Origin: Kluyvera intermedia
Lineage (GTDB): Bacteria; Pseudomonadota; Gammaproteobacteria; Enterobacterales; Enterobacteriaceae
NCBI RefSeq assembly: GCF_034424175.1
Contig: NZ_CP139986.1
Coordinates: 2,356,001 to 2,420,000 of the forward strand
Direction of reading: 5' to 3'
DNA length: 64,000 bases
This document shows positions 9,035 to 17,621 of this stretch, one piece after another (the stretch's first letter is position 1; each line of letters starts with the position of its first letter). Under the pieces are notes generated by a model. It saw only the letters and a list, made by a program, of their open reading frames with translations, made no database searches and was not told the origin of the DNA. The translations under genes and the position numbers were made by a program.

Positions 9035-9278
9035 GCGCATTCTCATTCGGTTAAGCGAAATATTCTTGCCTGACACCTTATCACGCAAAGGGACGTCGGC
9101 CCTATACCTCAAACGTATAACCTTATAAAAATAACGGAATTATTATAGCTTTATATCAATGACAACAATTAAATTTAAAAATAAACAATATGAAATAAGG
9201 TTATCGAATAATGGTTAATTAACAGGGTTTTTGAATTAACAGGTTGAAGTGCAGAGGAAAAATAGGTTTCTCAATAAT

Positions 9279-9370
9279 AAAAAAACGAGGCCTGTCGACA
9301 TCGCCAGACCCCGCAGCAACCACACAGTTGTATCCGTCCCATTTCCCACATTTTGCTCCGCACAGCGGGT
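9279..9370 (-). ncRNA. mcaS: McaS-like regulatory small RNA
   Basis: On the minus strand the segment ends in a strong rho-independent terminator: stem CGGGGTCTG/CAGGCCTCG, loop GCGATGTCGA, then seven U. The 3' half (GGTCTGGCGATGTCGACAGG) closely matches the end of E. coli McaS as I recall it, and GACGGAT...CTGTGTG resembles its middle. McaS is a roughly 95-nt Hfq/ProQ-associated RNA controlling csgD, flhD and pgaA and titrating CsrA. Its locus next to smrA (ydaL) is the same as in E. coli. The 5' end is estimated from alignment and may be off by several bases. Confidence 0.75.
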
Positions 9371-9414
9371 ATTACTATTTATAACGGTTCTTTGCGTAAT
9401 TTCCAGATAAATCT

Positions 9415-9432
9415 AAGTGATATATTTCACGA
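9415..9432. promoter_or_regulatory. CRP-like site upstream of mcaS
   Basis: GTGATATATTTCAC matches the GTGA-N6-TCAC core of CRP sites. It lies about 50 bp upstream of the estimated mcaS start. E. coli mcaS is CRP-activated, so this fits, but the spacing depends on the uncertain start. Confidence 0.6.
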
Positions 9433-9602
9433 AGTTGTCAGACAGGACTTATTTTAATGAACGGTTTATTATCTTTAAGCGGGGGTTAATATATTCGCTT
9501 TGAAAATATCCCTTGTGGTGCTTTTTTGACCATCGGCAAAACGAATTGAGCGAGTCTTACTACGCGGCTATAGTATCGGTCAGTTGTTACGGGGGATCTC
9601 AC

Positions 9603-10166
9603 ATGAATTTTGACGAAAAATCACTGTTTCTCGATGCCATGGAGAATGTCCAGCCGCTGAAGCAATGCCATGATGTTCATTGGCAGCCTGCCCGTAACCT
9701 TCGCACTCGTCAGCAGATAGATTTATTACAGCTGGATAATTTCCTCACCACCGATTTTCTGGACATCATACCGTTGGGTACGCCGCTCGAATTTAAACGT
9801 GAAGGGCTGCAAACTGGCGTTCTCGACAAACTGCGCTTGGGTAAGTACAGCCAGCAGGCCAGTCTTAATCTGGTGCACCTGCCGGTTGAAAAGTGCCGCC
9901 AGCAGGTGTTTGCGTTTATCCATCAGGCCCAGTGCGATAGCTTACGCAACCTGTTGATTATCCATGGTAAGGGCAGGGAGGATGGTTCGCATGCCAATAT
10001 TATCCGCAGCTATCTGGCCCGCTGGCTAAGCGAATTTGATGATGTGCAGGCCTTCTGCTGTGCCCTGGCACATCATGGCGGCAGCGGAGCGTGCTATGTC
10101 GCGTTACGAAAATCGGCGGCCGCCAGTCAGGAAAATGGCGAGCGGCACGCCAAACGCAGCCGCTAA
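9603..10166 (+). CDS. smrA: SmrA (YdaL), Smr-domain DNA endonuclease
   Basis: Smr-domain protein of 187 residues, the E. coli length, starting MNFDEKSLFLDAMENVQPL after a GGGGGATCTC ribosome binding region. The C-terminal Smr domain shows LLIIHGKGREDGSHANIIRSYLARWL, with the diagnostic HGKG motif. E. coli SmrA has DNA endonuclease activity in vitro. Upstream in-frame codons to 9513 are not conserved. Its last four bases overlap the end of the convergent pcaR gene. Confidence 0.93.
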   Translation: MNFDEKSLFLDAMENVQPLKQCHDVHWQPARNLRTRQQIDLLQLDNFLTTDFLDIIPLGTPLEFKREGLQTGVLDKLRLGKYSQQASLNLVHLPVEKCRQQVFAFIHQAQCDSLRNLLIIHGKGREDGSHANIIRSYLARWLSEFDDVQAFCCALAHHGGSGACYVALRKSAAASQENGERHAKRSR

Positions 10167-10969
10167 CGCATTAACAATGTCAATTCAGCGGCCGCTTTTT
10201 GCAGCTCTGGTAGCACCCGCTCCAATAGCTCGGCAGCGGAAACTTGCCCGGCGTGAACGCCCACGTTGAGGGCAGCCTCCACTTGTCCCTGCGTATTAAA
10301 AAGCGGTACCGCCAGCGAACGTAAACCCATCTCCAGCTCTTGATCATTCAGCGCATAACCCTGCTCGCGCACGGTTTTTAACTCACTGCGCAACTTGCTG
10401 ACGGACGAAATTGTCTGTGGGGTATAGCGGATCATGGTTACGCGGGCCAGCATATCGTTGAGTTTTTCTTCGGGTTGGTGACTTAATAGAACGCGTCCCA
10501 TCGAGGTTGACCATGCGGGCAGGCGGCTGCCGATATCCAGATCAATGGTCATAATGCGCGAGCTGGATGCTCGGGCAATATAGAGAATATCGTCGCCATC
10601 AAGTGTGGCAATTGAACATGATTCATTTAGCATTTCGCTTAAATGTTTGAGTACCGGCTGGGCCGAACGCGCCAGCGGCGTAGAGGCCAGCCAGGCATGA
10701 CCAAGCGCTAAAATACGTGGGCGCAGCTGAAAATTCTTGCCGTCTTCTGCATAGACAAAACCGAGTTTACCCAGCGTATACAGGCAGCGGCGCACCGCCG
10801 CGCGTGGGATCCCGGTCTTCTGACTGATCTGTGAAATCGACAGTACCCGACGCTGCGGGGTAAAAGCCTGGATAACCTCAAGCCCCCGTGCCAACGAGGC
10901 CATATAGTTAGGATCGCCTTTAAACGGGTCTGTATCGCCCGTCAAAATATCATCAGGATGCTTCTCCAT
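10163..10969 (-). CDS. pcaR: PcaR/PcaU-type IclR-family regulator of the pca operon
   Basis: IclR-family regulator of 268 residues. The N-terminal winged helix-turn-helix (about residues 24-85) contains LSISQISQKTGIPRAAVRRCLYTL. The C-terminal effector domain (about 100-265) contains SRIMTIDLDIGSRLPAWSTSMGRVLL. PcaR/PcaU proteins sense beta-ketoadipate or protocatechuate and activate pca genes. It is divergent from pcaI, with repeats in between that look like its operator. It is convergent with and overlaps smrA by four bases. Confidence 0.88.
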   Translation of the reverse strand: MEKHPDDILTGDTDPFKGDPNYMASLARGLEVIQAFTPQRRVLSISQISQKTGIPRAAVRRCLYTLGKLGFVYAEDGKNFQLRPRILALGHAWLASTPLARSAQPVLKHLSEMLNESCSIATLDGDDILYIARASSSRIMTIDLDIGSRLPAWSTSMGRVLLSHQPEEKLNDMLARVTMIRYTPQTISSVSKLRSELKTVREQGYALNDQELEMGLRSLAVPLFNTQGQVEAALNVGVHAGQVSAAELLERVLPELQKAAAELTLLMR

Positions 10970-11021
10970 TTTTCTCTCCGTTTATGCTGCCGATCACATT
11001 CTTACGCTAAACATACATGAT

Positions 11022-11115
11022 GTTCGATTATCGCACCATATTTCGATTATCGCCCTTGACCGACATCGTTAAGCGGGTCACATTTTGTGCGAACAACGAA
11101 AATTAGTGCGATAAC
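11022..11115. promoter_or_regulatory. Probable PcaR operator: repeated TTCGATTATCGC units
   Basis: Between pcaR and pcaI are two direct copies, GTTCGATTATCGCAC (11022-11036) and TTCGATTATCGCCC (11042-11055), plus an inverted partial copy GTGCGATAA (11106-11114). Three related decamers, two direct and one inverted, is the arrangement described for PcaU/PobR operators. The binding protein is inferred from position. Confidence 0.7.
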
Positions 11116-11135
11116 CGCACATCAAGGAGCACCTG

Positions 11136-11825
11136 ATGATTGATAAAAGTGTATCGACGCTGGCGGATGCCGTCGCCGGAATCAACGATGGAGCCACCGT
11201 CATGATTGGTGGCTTCGGGCCTGCGGGGCAGCCGACACAGCTTATCGACGCTTTGATTGAACAGGGCGTGCGTGACCTGACCATTATCAATAACAATGCG
11301 GGCAATGGTGAGATTGGTCTGGCGGCGCTACTGAAAGCCGGGCGAGTACGCAAGATGATCTGCTCGTTTCCCCGTCAGGTCGACTCGCAGATTTTTGATG
11401 CGCTTTACCGTCGTGGTGAAGTTGAGTTGGAGCTGGTGCCGCAAGGTAACCTTGCGGCACGGATTCAGGCCGCTGGCGCAGGACTTGGCGCTATTTTTAC
11501 CCCCACAGGCTACGGTACTCCGCTGGCAGAAGGCAAAGAAACGCGCGAAATTGACGGTCGCCACTACGTGCTTGAATATCCGATTAAAGCCGACTTTGCG
11601 CTAATCAAAGCCCATCAAGGCGATCGCTGGGGCAATCTGGTGTATCGCAAAGCGGCGCGCAACTTTGGCCCCATCATGGCCACCGCGGCGACAACCACCA
11701 TTGCTGAAGTGACTAATCTGGTCACCCTGGGCTCTCTGGATCCGGAAAATATCATCACGCCTGGCATTTTCGTCCAGCGCGTTTTCTCGCTGGAGTCTCT
11801 CACTTGCCAGGCGTTGCGCGCCTAA
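11136..11825 (+). CDS. pcaI: PcaI, 3-oxoadipate CoA-transferase subunit A
   Basis: Alpha subunit of the succinyl-CoA:3-oxoadipate CoA-transferase that activates beta-ketoadipate. It is 229 residues, with the family I CoA-transferase glycine motif in GATVMIGGFGPAGQP and NNAGNGEIGLAALL. It is the first gene of pcaIJFBDC, and its ATG follows AAGGAGCACCTG. Seven bases separate it from pcaJ, consistent with a heteromeric enzyme made from one mRNA. Confidence 0.93.
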   Translation: MIDKSVSTLADAVAGINDGATVMIGGFGPAGQPTQLIDALIEQGVRDLTIINNNAGNGEIGLAALLKAGRVRKMICSFPRQVDSQIFDALYRRGEVELELVPQGNLAARIQAAGAGLGAIFTPTGYGTPLAEGKETREIDGRHYVLEYPIKADFALIKAHQGDRWGNLVYRKAARNFGPIMATAATTTIAEVTNLVTLGSLDPENIITPGIFVQRVFSLESLTCQALRA

Positions 11826-11832
11826 GGAACCT

Positions 11833-12492
11833 ATGATGCAAAAACTCTCTCGTGACGACATGGCCAAGCGTGTGGCTCAGGATATTCCGGAAGGCGCTTA
11901 CGTCAATCTGGGCATCGGGCTGCCAACGCGTATTGCGAACTACCTGCCGAGTGATAAAGAAGTATTCCTGCACAGTGAGAACGGTCTGCTGGGAATGGGG
12001 CCAAAACCGTTGCCCGGCGAAGAAGACCCGGAGTTGATTAATGCGGGTAAGGAGTACGTCACGCTGTTAGAAGGCGGCTGCTATTTCCACCATGGTGATT
12101 CTTTCGCCATGATGCGCGGTGGTCATCTGGATATCTGCGTGCTGGGGGCCTATCAGGTCTCGGCGATGGGCGATCTTGCTAACTGGAGCACTGGCGCACC
12201 CGATTCCATTCCCGCAGTAGGCGGGGCGATGGATTTAGCGGTGGGCGCACGACAGGTATTTGTCATGATGGATCACCTGACCCGCGATGGCGAATGCAAA
12301 CTGGTTGAACACTGCACCTATCCGTTGACCGGCGTCGGCTGTGTAAGTCGTATCTATACTGACCTCGCGGTGATTGACATTACCGCCAACGGCCCGGTGG
12401 TTCGCGAAATCTTTAATGGCCTCTCTTTTGAAGAATTACAACGCATCACACCTGTGTCTCTGTCCTATGACGCCGTGGCGGAAACCGCTTAA
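11833..12492 (+). CDS. pcaJ: PcaJ, 3-oxoadipate CoA-transferase subunit B
   Basis: Beta subunit of the 3-oxoadipate CoA-transferase. It is 219 residues, with GAYVNLGIGLPTRIANYLP and the catalytic-glutamate motif HSENGLLGMGP. Two consecutive ATG codons follow an AAGGAACCT ribosome binding site, so either could start. It pairs with PcaI immediately upstream. Confidence 0.93.
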   Translation: MMQKLSRDDMAKRVAQDIPEGAYVNLGIGLPTRIANYLPSDKEVFLHSENGLLGMGPKPLPGEEDPELINAGKEYVTLLEGGCYFHHGDSFAMMRGGHLDICVLGAYQVSAMGDLANWSTGAPDSIPAVGGAMDLAVGARQVFVMMDHLTRDGECKLVEHCTYPLTGVGCVSRIYTDLAVIDITANGPVVREIFNGLSFEELQRITPVSLSYDAVAETA

Positions 12493-12498
12493 GGAACT

Positions 12499-13704
12499 AT
12501 GATGAATCAAGCATTTATCTGCGACGCAGTGCGCACCCCTTTTGGTCGTTTTGGTGGTACGCTGGCAAATGTTCGTGCCGACGATCTGGCGGCATTGCCG
12601 TTGAAAGCATTACTCGAACGTAATCATGGGCTGGATCCCGCACGTATCGACGATGTTATCTACGGCTGCGCCAATCAGGCCGGGGAAGATAACCGTAACG
12701 TCGCACGAATGGCGTTGTTACTGGCAGGCCTCCCGGACACGGTGCCAGGCAGCACGGTAAACCGTTTATGCGGTTCTAGCCTTGATGCCATTGGTATCGC
12801 GGCGCGGGCCATTAAAAGCGGTGAAACGCAGTTGATGATTGCCGGTGGTGTTGAAAGCATGTCACGTGCACCGTTTGTGATGGGCAAAGCAGAAAGCGCC
12901 TTTAGCCGCAGCATGAAAATGGAAGACACCACCATTGGCTGGCGCTTTATCAATGCGCAAATGAAAGCCTTGTATGGCGTTGACTCCATGCCGGAAACGG
13001 CAGAAAACGTCGCCACGGATTTTGCGATTTCACGTGCTGACCAGGATGCATTTGCCGTGCGAAGCCAGCTGCGTACCGCGCAATCACAGGCGGCAGGTAT
13101 TTTTAATGATGAGCTGATCCCGGTGTGGATCCCGCAGCGCAGAGGTGAAGCGCTCTGTTTTAGCCAAGATGAACATCCGCGTAGCACGTCCCTTGAGGCG
13201 CTCGCAAAACTCAAAGGCGTGGTACGCCCAGATGCTACTGTCACCGCAGGAAACGCCTCTGGAGTCAATGATGGCGCATGCGCGTTGTTATTAGCGAGCG
13301 AACAAGCGATGGCGCAAAACGACCTCCAGCCGCTGGCCCGCGTGGTCGGTATTGCAACGGCAGGCGTTGCCCCACGCATTATGGGCTTTGGCCCGGCACC
13401 GGCGGTGCGCAAAGTTCTGGCGCAAACCGGGCTGACGCTGGCGCAGATGGACGTGATTGAACTGAACGAAGCCTTTGCGGCTCAGGCGCTGGCGGTGCTG
13501 CGAGATTTGGGCCTGCCGGATGATGCGGCCCACGTTAACCCACACGGGGGCGCAATTGCTCTGGGGCACCCGCTAGGCGCATCCGGTGGACGGTTGGCGA
13601 TGAGCGCGGCCTATCAGCTGCGTCGCAGCGGGGGCCGTTATGCGCTATGTACCATGTGCATCGGTGTCGGTCAGGGGATCGCGCTGATTATTGAACGCGT
13701 TTAA
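12499..13704 (+). CDS. pcaF: PcaF, 3-oxoadipyl-CoA thiolase
   Basis: Thiolase that cleaves 3-oxoadipyl-CoA to succinyl-CoA and acetyl-CoA, the last step of the beta-ketoadipate pathway. At 401 residues it has the usual thiolase length. The acyl-accepting cysteine is in NRLCGSSLDAIG, the histidine in GGAIALGHPLGASGGR and the second cysteine in TMCIGVGQG. It follows pcaJ by six bases with AAGGAACT as ribosome binding site. Confidence 0.94.
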   Translation: MMNQAFICDAVRTPFGRFGGTLANVRADDLAALPLKALLERNHGLDPARIDDVIYGCANQAGEDNRNVARMALLLAGLPDTVPGSTVNRLCGSSLDAIGIAARAIKSGETQLMIAGGVESMSRAPFVMGKAESAFSRSMKMEDTTIGWRFINAQMKALYGVDSMPETAENVATDFAISRADQDAFAVRSQLRTAQSQAAGIFNDELIPVWIPQRRGEALCFSQDEHPRSTSLEALAKLKGVVRPDATVTAGNASGVNDGACALLLASEQAMAQNDLQPLARVVGIATAGVAPRIMGFGPAPAVRKVLAQTGLTLAQMDVIELNEAFAAQALAVLRDLGLPDDAAHVNPHGGAIALGHPLGASGGRLAMSAAYQLRRSGGRYALCTMCIGVGQGIALIIERV

Positions 13705-13713
13705 GGAGCTTGA

Positions 13714-15078
13714 ATGAGTTTATTGACCCCGCTGTTGCGCACCCATGCTCTGACCGATTTTTTTAGCGATAAGCAAAGCGTACAGGGGATGCTGGATTTT
13801 GAAGCGGCGCTGGCCACGGCACAAGCGCAATGTGGTGTCATCCCTGCGTCAGCGGTCAAACCCATCGTTGATGCCTGTCGGGCAGAGACCCTCGACTTTA
13901 CCGCGCTTGCCAAAGCAGCGGCTAACGCGGGCAACCTGGCCATCCCGCTGGTTAAACAACTTACACAGAATGTCAAAAAGCAGGATATGGACGCCGCCCG
14001 TTACGTACACTGGGGCGCGACAAGCCAGGACGCCATAGATACCGGCATGATTTTACAGCTGCGCAGCGCGCTGGATGAAACAGAACGTCGCCTTCAACAG
14101 CTAGTACAGGTGTTAGCAGAGCAGGTGGTTTGTCATCAGCATACGCTGATGCCGGGTCGTACCTGGTTGCAGCACGCGCTGCCGATTACCTTTGGTCTTA
14201 AACTGGCGGGTACGCTGGATGCGTTATTGCGCTGGCAACAGCGGTTAAGGGAAATGCGTCCGCGCGCACTGGCGCTACAGTTTGGTGGTGCCGCAGGTAC
14301 GTTGGCGTCGCTCAAAATGGCAGGCCCAGAAGTCGCGCAGCATCTGGCGGTGACGTTGAATTTAACCCTCCCCGATACCCCCTGGCACAGTCAGCGCGAC
14401 CGCCTGATTGAAGTGGCGGGCTGGTATGCAGGCGTGTGTGCAACGCTTGGCAAATTCGCCAATGATTTTTCGCTCCTGATGCAAACCGAAGTTGCGGAGG
14501 TGAGTGAACCAATTGCCGAAGGGCGCGGTGGCTCATCTGCGATGCCGCATAAGCGTAACCCGGTGAGCTGCGCCGCGATTTTGGCTGCGGTACAACGCAC
14601 GCCAGGCTTGATGGCGACGCTATATGCCAGCCAGATTCAGCAACATGAGCGTGCGCTTGGTGGCTGGCAGGCGGAATGGGAAACGCTGCCGCAATTGGTC
14701 ATGCTGGCGGGCGGCGTGCTGGAAAATAGCCACGACTTGCTGCGCGGTATGCAGGTTAACACGCAGAAAATGCGTGCTAATTTAGATATAACCCATGGTT
14801 TGATTATGGCGGAGTCGGTGACTCAAGCGCTGGCTTCCTGTATTGGTAAAGCCGATGCCCATCATCAAATTGAGCAAATTTGCCACCGGGCAATCGCGCT
14901 GGAATGCCCGTTACAACCGCTGCTGGAAAACGATCCGCTGGTGAGTCAGCATCTTTCTTCAGCGCAAATCACGCAGTTGCTGGATCCGGCGAATGCTATC
15001 GGCAGCACGGACTATTTTGTGCGTCAGGTTTTGGCGCGCTTTCAGGAGCAGGGAAATGAATATCCACTATCGTCTTGA
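13714..15078 (+). CDS. pcaB: PcaB, 3-carboxy-cis,cis-muconate cycloisomerase
   Basis: Fumarase/aspartase-superfamily enzyme of 454 residues that lactonises 3-carboxy-cis,cis-muconate, the product of protocatechuate 3,4-dioxygenase. The superfamily signature GGSSAMPHKRNPVSC is present, and HWGATSQDAIDTG supplies a conserved active-site region. It follows pcaF by nine bases, and its 3' end overlaps the pcaD start by 23 bases. Its substrate requires PcaGH, which is not encoded nearby. Confidence 0.92.
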   Translation: MSLLTPLLRTHALTDFFSDKQSVQGMLDFEAALATAQAQCGVIPASAVKPIVDACRAETLDFTALAKAAANAGNLAIPLVKQLTQNVKKQDMDAARYVHWGATSQDAIDTGMILQLRSALDETERRLQQLVQVLAEQVVCHQHTLMPGRTWLQHALPITFGLKLAGTLDALLRWQQRLREMRPRALALQFGGAAGTLASLKMAGPEVAQHLAVTLNLTLPDTPWHSQRDRLIEVAGWYAGVCATLGKFANDFSLLMQTEVAEVSEPIAEGRGGSSAMPHKRNPVSCAAILAAVQRTPGLMATLYASQIQQHERALGGWQAEWETLPQLVMLAGGVLENSHDLLRGMQVNTQKMRANLDITHGLIMAESVTQALASCIGKADAHHQIEQICHRAIALECPLQPLLENDPLVSQHLSSAQITQLLDPANAIGSTDYFVRQVLARFQEQGNEYPLSS

Positions 15079-15820
15079 TGGACCCGAAAAGGCACCGGTA
15101 CTGGTGTTATCAAACTCGCTGGGCACAACGCTAACTCTATGGGATGCCCAACTCTCTGAATTAACCCAACGTTTTCGTGTTCTGCGTTATGACACCCACG
15201 GTCATGGGCAAACGACTAAACGCGGAAAGGTGACGTTGTCACAATTAGGTGAGGACGTTATTACGTTGCTCGATCATCTGAATATCGAGAAGGCCCACTT
15301 CTGTGGTATTTCAATGGGTGGTTTGACCGGCCTGTGGTTGGCTCGTTTTGCCCCAGAACGTTTCTACTCCATTGCGGTGGCCAATACCGCAGCCAGGATT
15401 GGCGAGCAAGCGAACTGGCTTTCACGGGCGCGGACGGTGCGTAATGAAGGGATGGACGTGGTGGCAGCTGGCTCGGTCGATCGCTGGTTTACCCCAGATT
15501 ACCGTCAACACCAACCCGCAACGGTCGAACAATTGTGCCATCAACTGGCACACTCAGACGCGCAAGGTTATGCCGAGTGCTGTGAGGCATTGGCGGCGGC
15601 AGATTTGCGTGCAGAAGTGGCGGCTATTACGCTACCGATGCTGATTATTGCGGGTGAACACGATCCTGTGACTACCGTGGCGGATGCGGATTATCTGCAT
15701 CAACAAATTAATGGATCTTTCCTCATCGAACTACCCGCGTCACACCTGTCAAACGTGGAGGCCAGTGACGAATTTACCGCGGCAATAGTTGCATTTTTTT
15801 GGAGAGAGCATGAGCAATAA
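15056..15820 (+). CDS. pcaD: PcaD, 3-oxoadipate enol-lactonase
   Basis: Alpha/beta hydrolase of 254 residues that opens the enol-lactone to beta-ketoadipate. The nucleophile elbow is CGISMGGLTGLW (GxSxG), the acid is probably in AGEHDPVT and the histidine in LPASHLSNVE. The start MNIHYRLDGPEKAP at 15056 lies inside the end of pcaB and is preceded by AGGAGCAGGGAA. A longer frame from 14993 is antisense-like filler and was rejected. It overlaps pcaC by 11 bases. Confidence 0.92.
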   Translation: MNIHYRLDGPEKAPVLVLSNSLGTTLTLWDAQLSELTQRFRVLRYDTHGHGQTTKRGKVTLSQLGEDVITLLDHLNIEKAHFCGISMGGLTGLWLARFAPERFYSIAVANTAARIGEQANWLSRARTVRNEGMDVVAAGSVDRWFTPDYRQHQPATVEQLCHQLAHSDAQGYAECCEALAAADLRAEVAAITLPMLIIAGEHDPVTTVADADYLHQQINGSFLIELPASHLSNVEASDEFTAAIVAFFWREHEQ

Positions 15821-16199
15821 TGAACGCTACCAACAAGGTATGGCGGTGCGGCGCAAAGTGTTGGGTGATGCCCACGTTGAGCGCACGCTGGAAAAATTAT
15901 CGCCGCTGAATGAAGAATTTCAGGACTTTATCACTCGTTATGCGTGGGGAGAAACCTGGACCCGTCCTGGACTCGATCATCACACGCGGAGCATGATAAC
16001 TATCGCCATGCTGATTGCGCTAAACCGTGAGGCCGAGCTGAAAATGCACCTGCGTGCCGCATTTAATAATGGCGTCACTCGCGATGAACTCAAAGAGTTG
16101 ATTATGCATTCGGCACTGTACTGCGGACTGCCTGCGGCGAATGCCACGATGCATCTGGCTCAACAGGTCTTTGATGAGCTTGACGCAGAGAAAGCGTGA
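15810..16199 (+). CDS. pcaC: PcaC, 4-carboxymuconolactone decarboxylase
   Basis: Carboxymuconolactone-decarboxylase-fold protein of 129 residues starting MSNNERYQQGMAVRRKVLG. It converts 4-carboxymuconolactone to the enol-lactone used by PcaD. HHTRSMITIAMLIALNRE and the helix HLRAAFNNGVTRDELKE are typical. The ATG at 15810 follows TTGGAGAGAGC. It is the last gene of the operon, and no obvious rho-independent terminator follows before the next gene. Confidence 0.92.
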   Translation: MSNNERYQQGMAVRRKVLGDAHVERTLEKLSPLNEEFQDFITRYAWGETWTRPGLDHHTRSMITIAMLIALNREAELKMHLRAAFNNGVTRDELKELIMHSALYCGLPAANATMHLAQQVFDELDAEKA

Positions 16200-16325
16200 T
16201 CGCCAGGTTATAAATTAAAATCTAGTTCCATTATTATCGGTTCTTTGTTTCTATTTTGAGAAAGCCCAGGCATCGTCATTATTGATGTCAACTGGGTAGA
16301 CTTTAACGTGGTGAATGGAGATCCG

Positions 16326-17558
16326 ATGATAAGACTACCTTTCCTGGGCATGTCGACCTTGCTTTGTATGCCGTTAGTGCTGCAAGGCTGCGCGGCGCCC
16401 TTATCAACAGGAACGGCAAGCAGACCACTGCTGACGGCACAGGAAGCGGCACCTTATACCGTTGAAAACTACTTTGCGCAGGGCGGTTTATTGAGCCGTC
16501 CGAAAGGTGCGTGGCAACCCCCTGTAATCGAACTGACTCATATTGAAACCCCATGGCGCGTGGCACCGACCGGCGCTCCGTTTACCCGAGTCCAGCAAGC
16601 GGTTGATGCCGCACTGGCTCAGCATCAGGGTAACGAACGTATCTATATCCGCCTTGAACCCGGCGTTTATACCGGCACGGTTTACATCCCCGATGATGCG
16701 CCGCCTATTACCCTTTTTGGCGCCGGAGCTCAGCCGGAAGCGGTTCGAATAGAACTGGCGCTAGACTCACAATTTAGTCCAGCACAGTATCGCCAGACGG
16801 TCGATGCCAGCCACTATCCTCCAACGTCCCCAGCCTATTATCTGTATGCGCTGTGTGCTGGCAAAACGACGGCGCTGATTGGCACTAACTGTGCCGCCGT
16901 CGTCTGGTCACAGAGCAACGATCTCCAGTTGGTTAACCTAACCATTGCCAACAGCTTGCTGGACACGGTTGATGGCGGCACGCATCAGGGGGTAGCGCTG
17001 CGTACCGATGGCGATCGTATCCAGTTGCAAAATGTGCGGCTTTTAGGACGTCAGGATACGCTGTATCTCAACGTGAGCAACCGTCATAACGATGCGCTGA
17101 CCGACAGAGTTCATCGCGTTCACGTGCAGGATAGCTATATCGAGGGTGATGTCGATTACGTTTTCGGCCGTGCCAACGTGGTGTTTGACGGTGTGCATTT
17201 CCATACGGTATCCAGTCGACAATCGCCGGAAGCATACGTCCTGGCGCCGAATACGCTGCCGGACAATCCGTACGGTTTCCTGGTGATAAACAGCCGCTTT
17301 ACAACCGACGAGGGTTACAAGGGCACGTTCAAAGCTAAGCTGGGACGAGCCTGGGATCAGGGGGCAGGGAAAACCGGTTATCTACCGGGTAAAACAGCGA
17401 ATGGGCAGGTTTTGATTGTGAACAGCTCAGTCGATAGCGGCTATGACAGCCTGTCTCCGTGGGGTGCAGCGGCCACTACCGGTAGACCGTTTAAAGGGAC
17501 TATCGATAGCGCGCGCCAACTAAACGATGTGCATTATAACCGCCTCTGGGAGCGGTGA
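16326..17558 (+). CDS. Pectinesterase-family lipoprotein (PemB/YbhC-like)
   Basis: Pectin methylesterase-fold protein with a lipoprotein signal: MIRLPFLGMSTLLCMPLVLQGC, lipobox LQGC. The beta-helix domain (about residues 75-405) has pectinesterase motifs: TIANSLLDTV, GRQDTLYLN, the aspartates of GDVDYVFGRANVVFDG and LGRAWDQGAG. Outer-membrane PemB of pectolytic enterics and E. coli YbhC share this architecture. Start 16326 is chosen for the signal peptide, preceded by GGAGATCC. It is monocistronic, between pcaC and the convergent ydeE. Whether it demethylates pectin or is YbhC-like cannot be decided here. Confidence 0.85.
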   Translation: MIRLPFLGMSTLLCMPLVLQGCAAPLSTGTASRPLLTAQEAAPYTVENYFAQGGLLSRPKGAWQPPVIELTHIETPWRVAPTGAPFTRVQQAVDAALAQHQGNERIYIRLEPGVYTGTVYIPDDAPPITLFGAGAQPEAVRIELALDSQFSPAQYRQTVDASHYPPTSPAYYLYALCAGKTTALIGTNCAAVVWSQSNDLQLVNLTIANSLLDTVDGGTHQGVALRTDGDRIQLQNVRLLGRQDTLYLNVSNRHNDALTDRVHRVHVQDSYIEGDVDYVFGRANVVFDGVHFHTVSSRQSPEAYVLAPNTLPDNPYGFLVINSRFTTDEGYKGTFKAKLGRAWDQGAGKTGYLPGKTANGQVLIVNSSVDSGYDSLSPWGAAATTGRPFKGTIDSARQLNDVHYNRLWER

Positions 17559-17621
17559 CATACCACTTACAACGGTCTATAGCAGGGTTGCCCGGCAGAT
17601 CAACGCGACGCCAGGAAACCC

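Larger units (their letters stand above)
9035..9602. other. Intergenic region ogt-smrA holding mcaS
   Basis: This 568-bp AT-rich gap has no credible ORF. It holds the small RNA mcaS (minus strand), a CRP-like site, and the smrA upstream region. In E. coli K-12 the abgRABT genes occupy the ogt side of mcaS. Here they are absent, and I see no remnant of them. Confidence 0.6.

Noticed and set aside
9283..9316. Hairpin read as a simple ogt or smrA terminator
   Set aside because: Its U tract is on the minus strand, it is 250 bp upstream of the ogt start and opposite to smrA, so it terminates neither. It matches the McaS 3' end instead.
12675..13412. 245-codon minus-strand ORF inside pcaF
   Set aside because: It lies fully antisense to a clear thiolase gene, has no ribosome binding site and no recognisable domain; it results from the codon bias of the real gene.
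17559..17621. Search for mgtS/mgrR next to ydeE
   Set aside because: In E. coli these small genes follow ydeE, but here only about 60 bp separate ydeE from the pectinesterase gene and no matching ORF is present.
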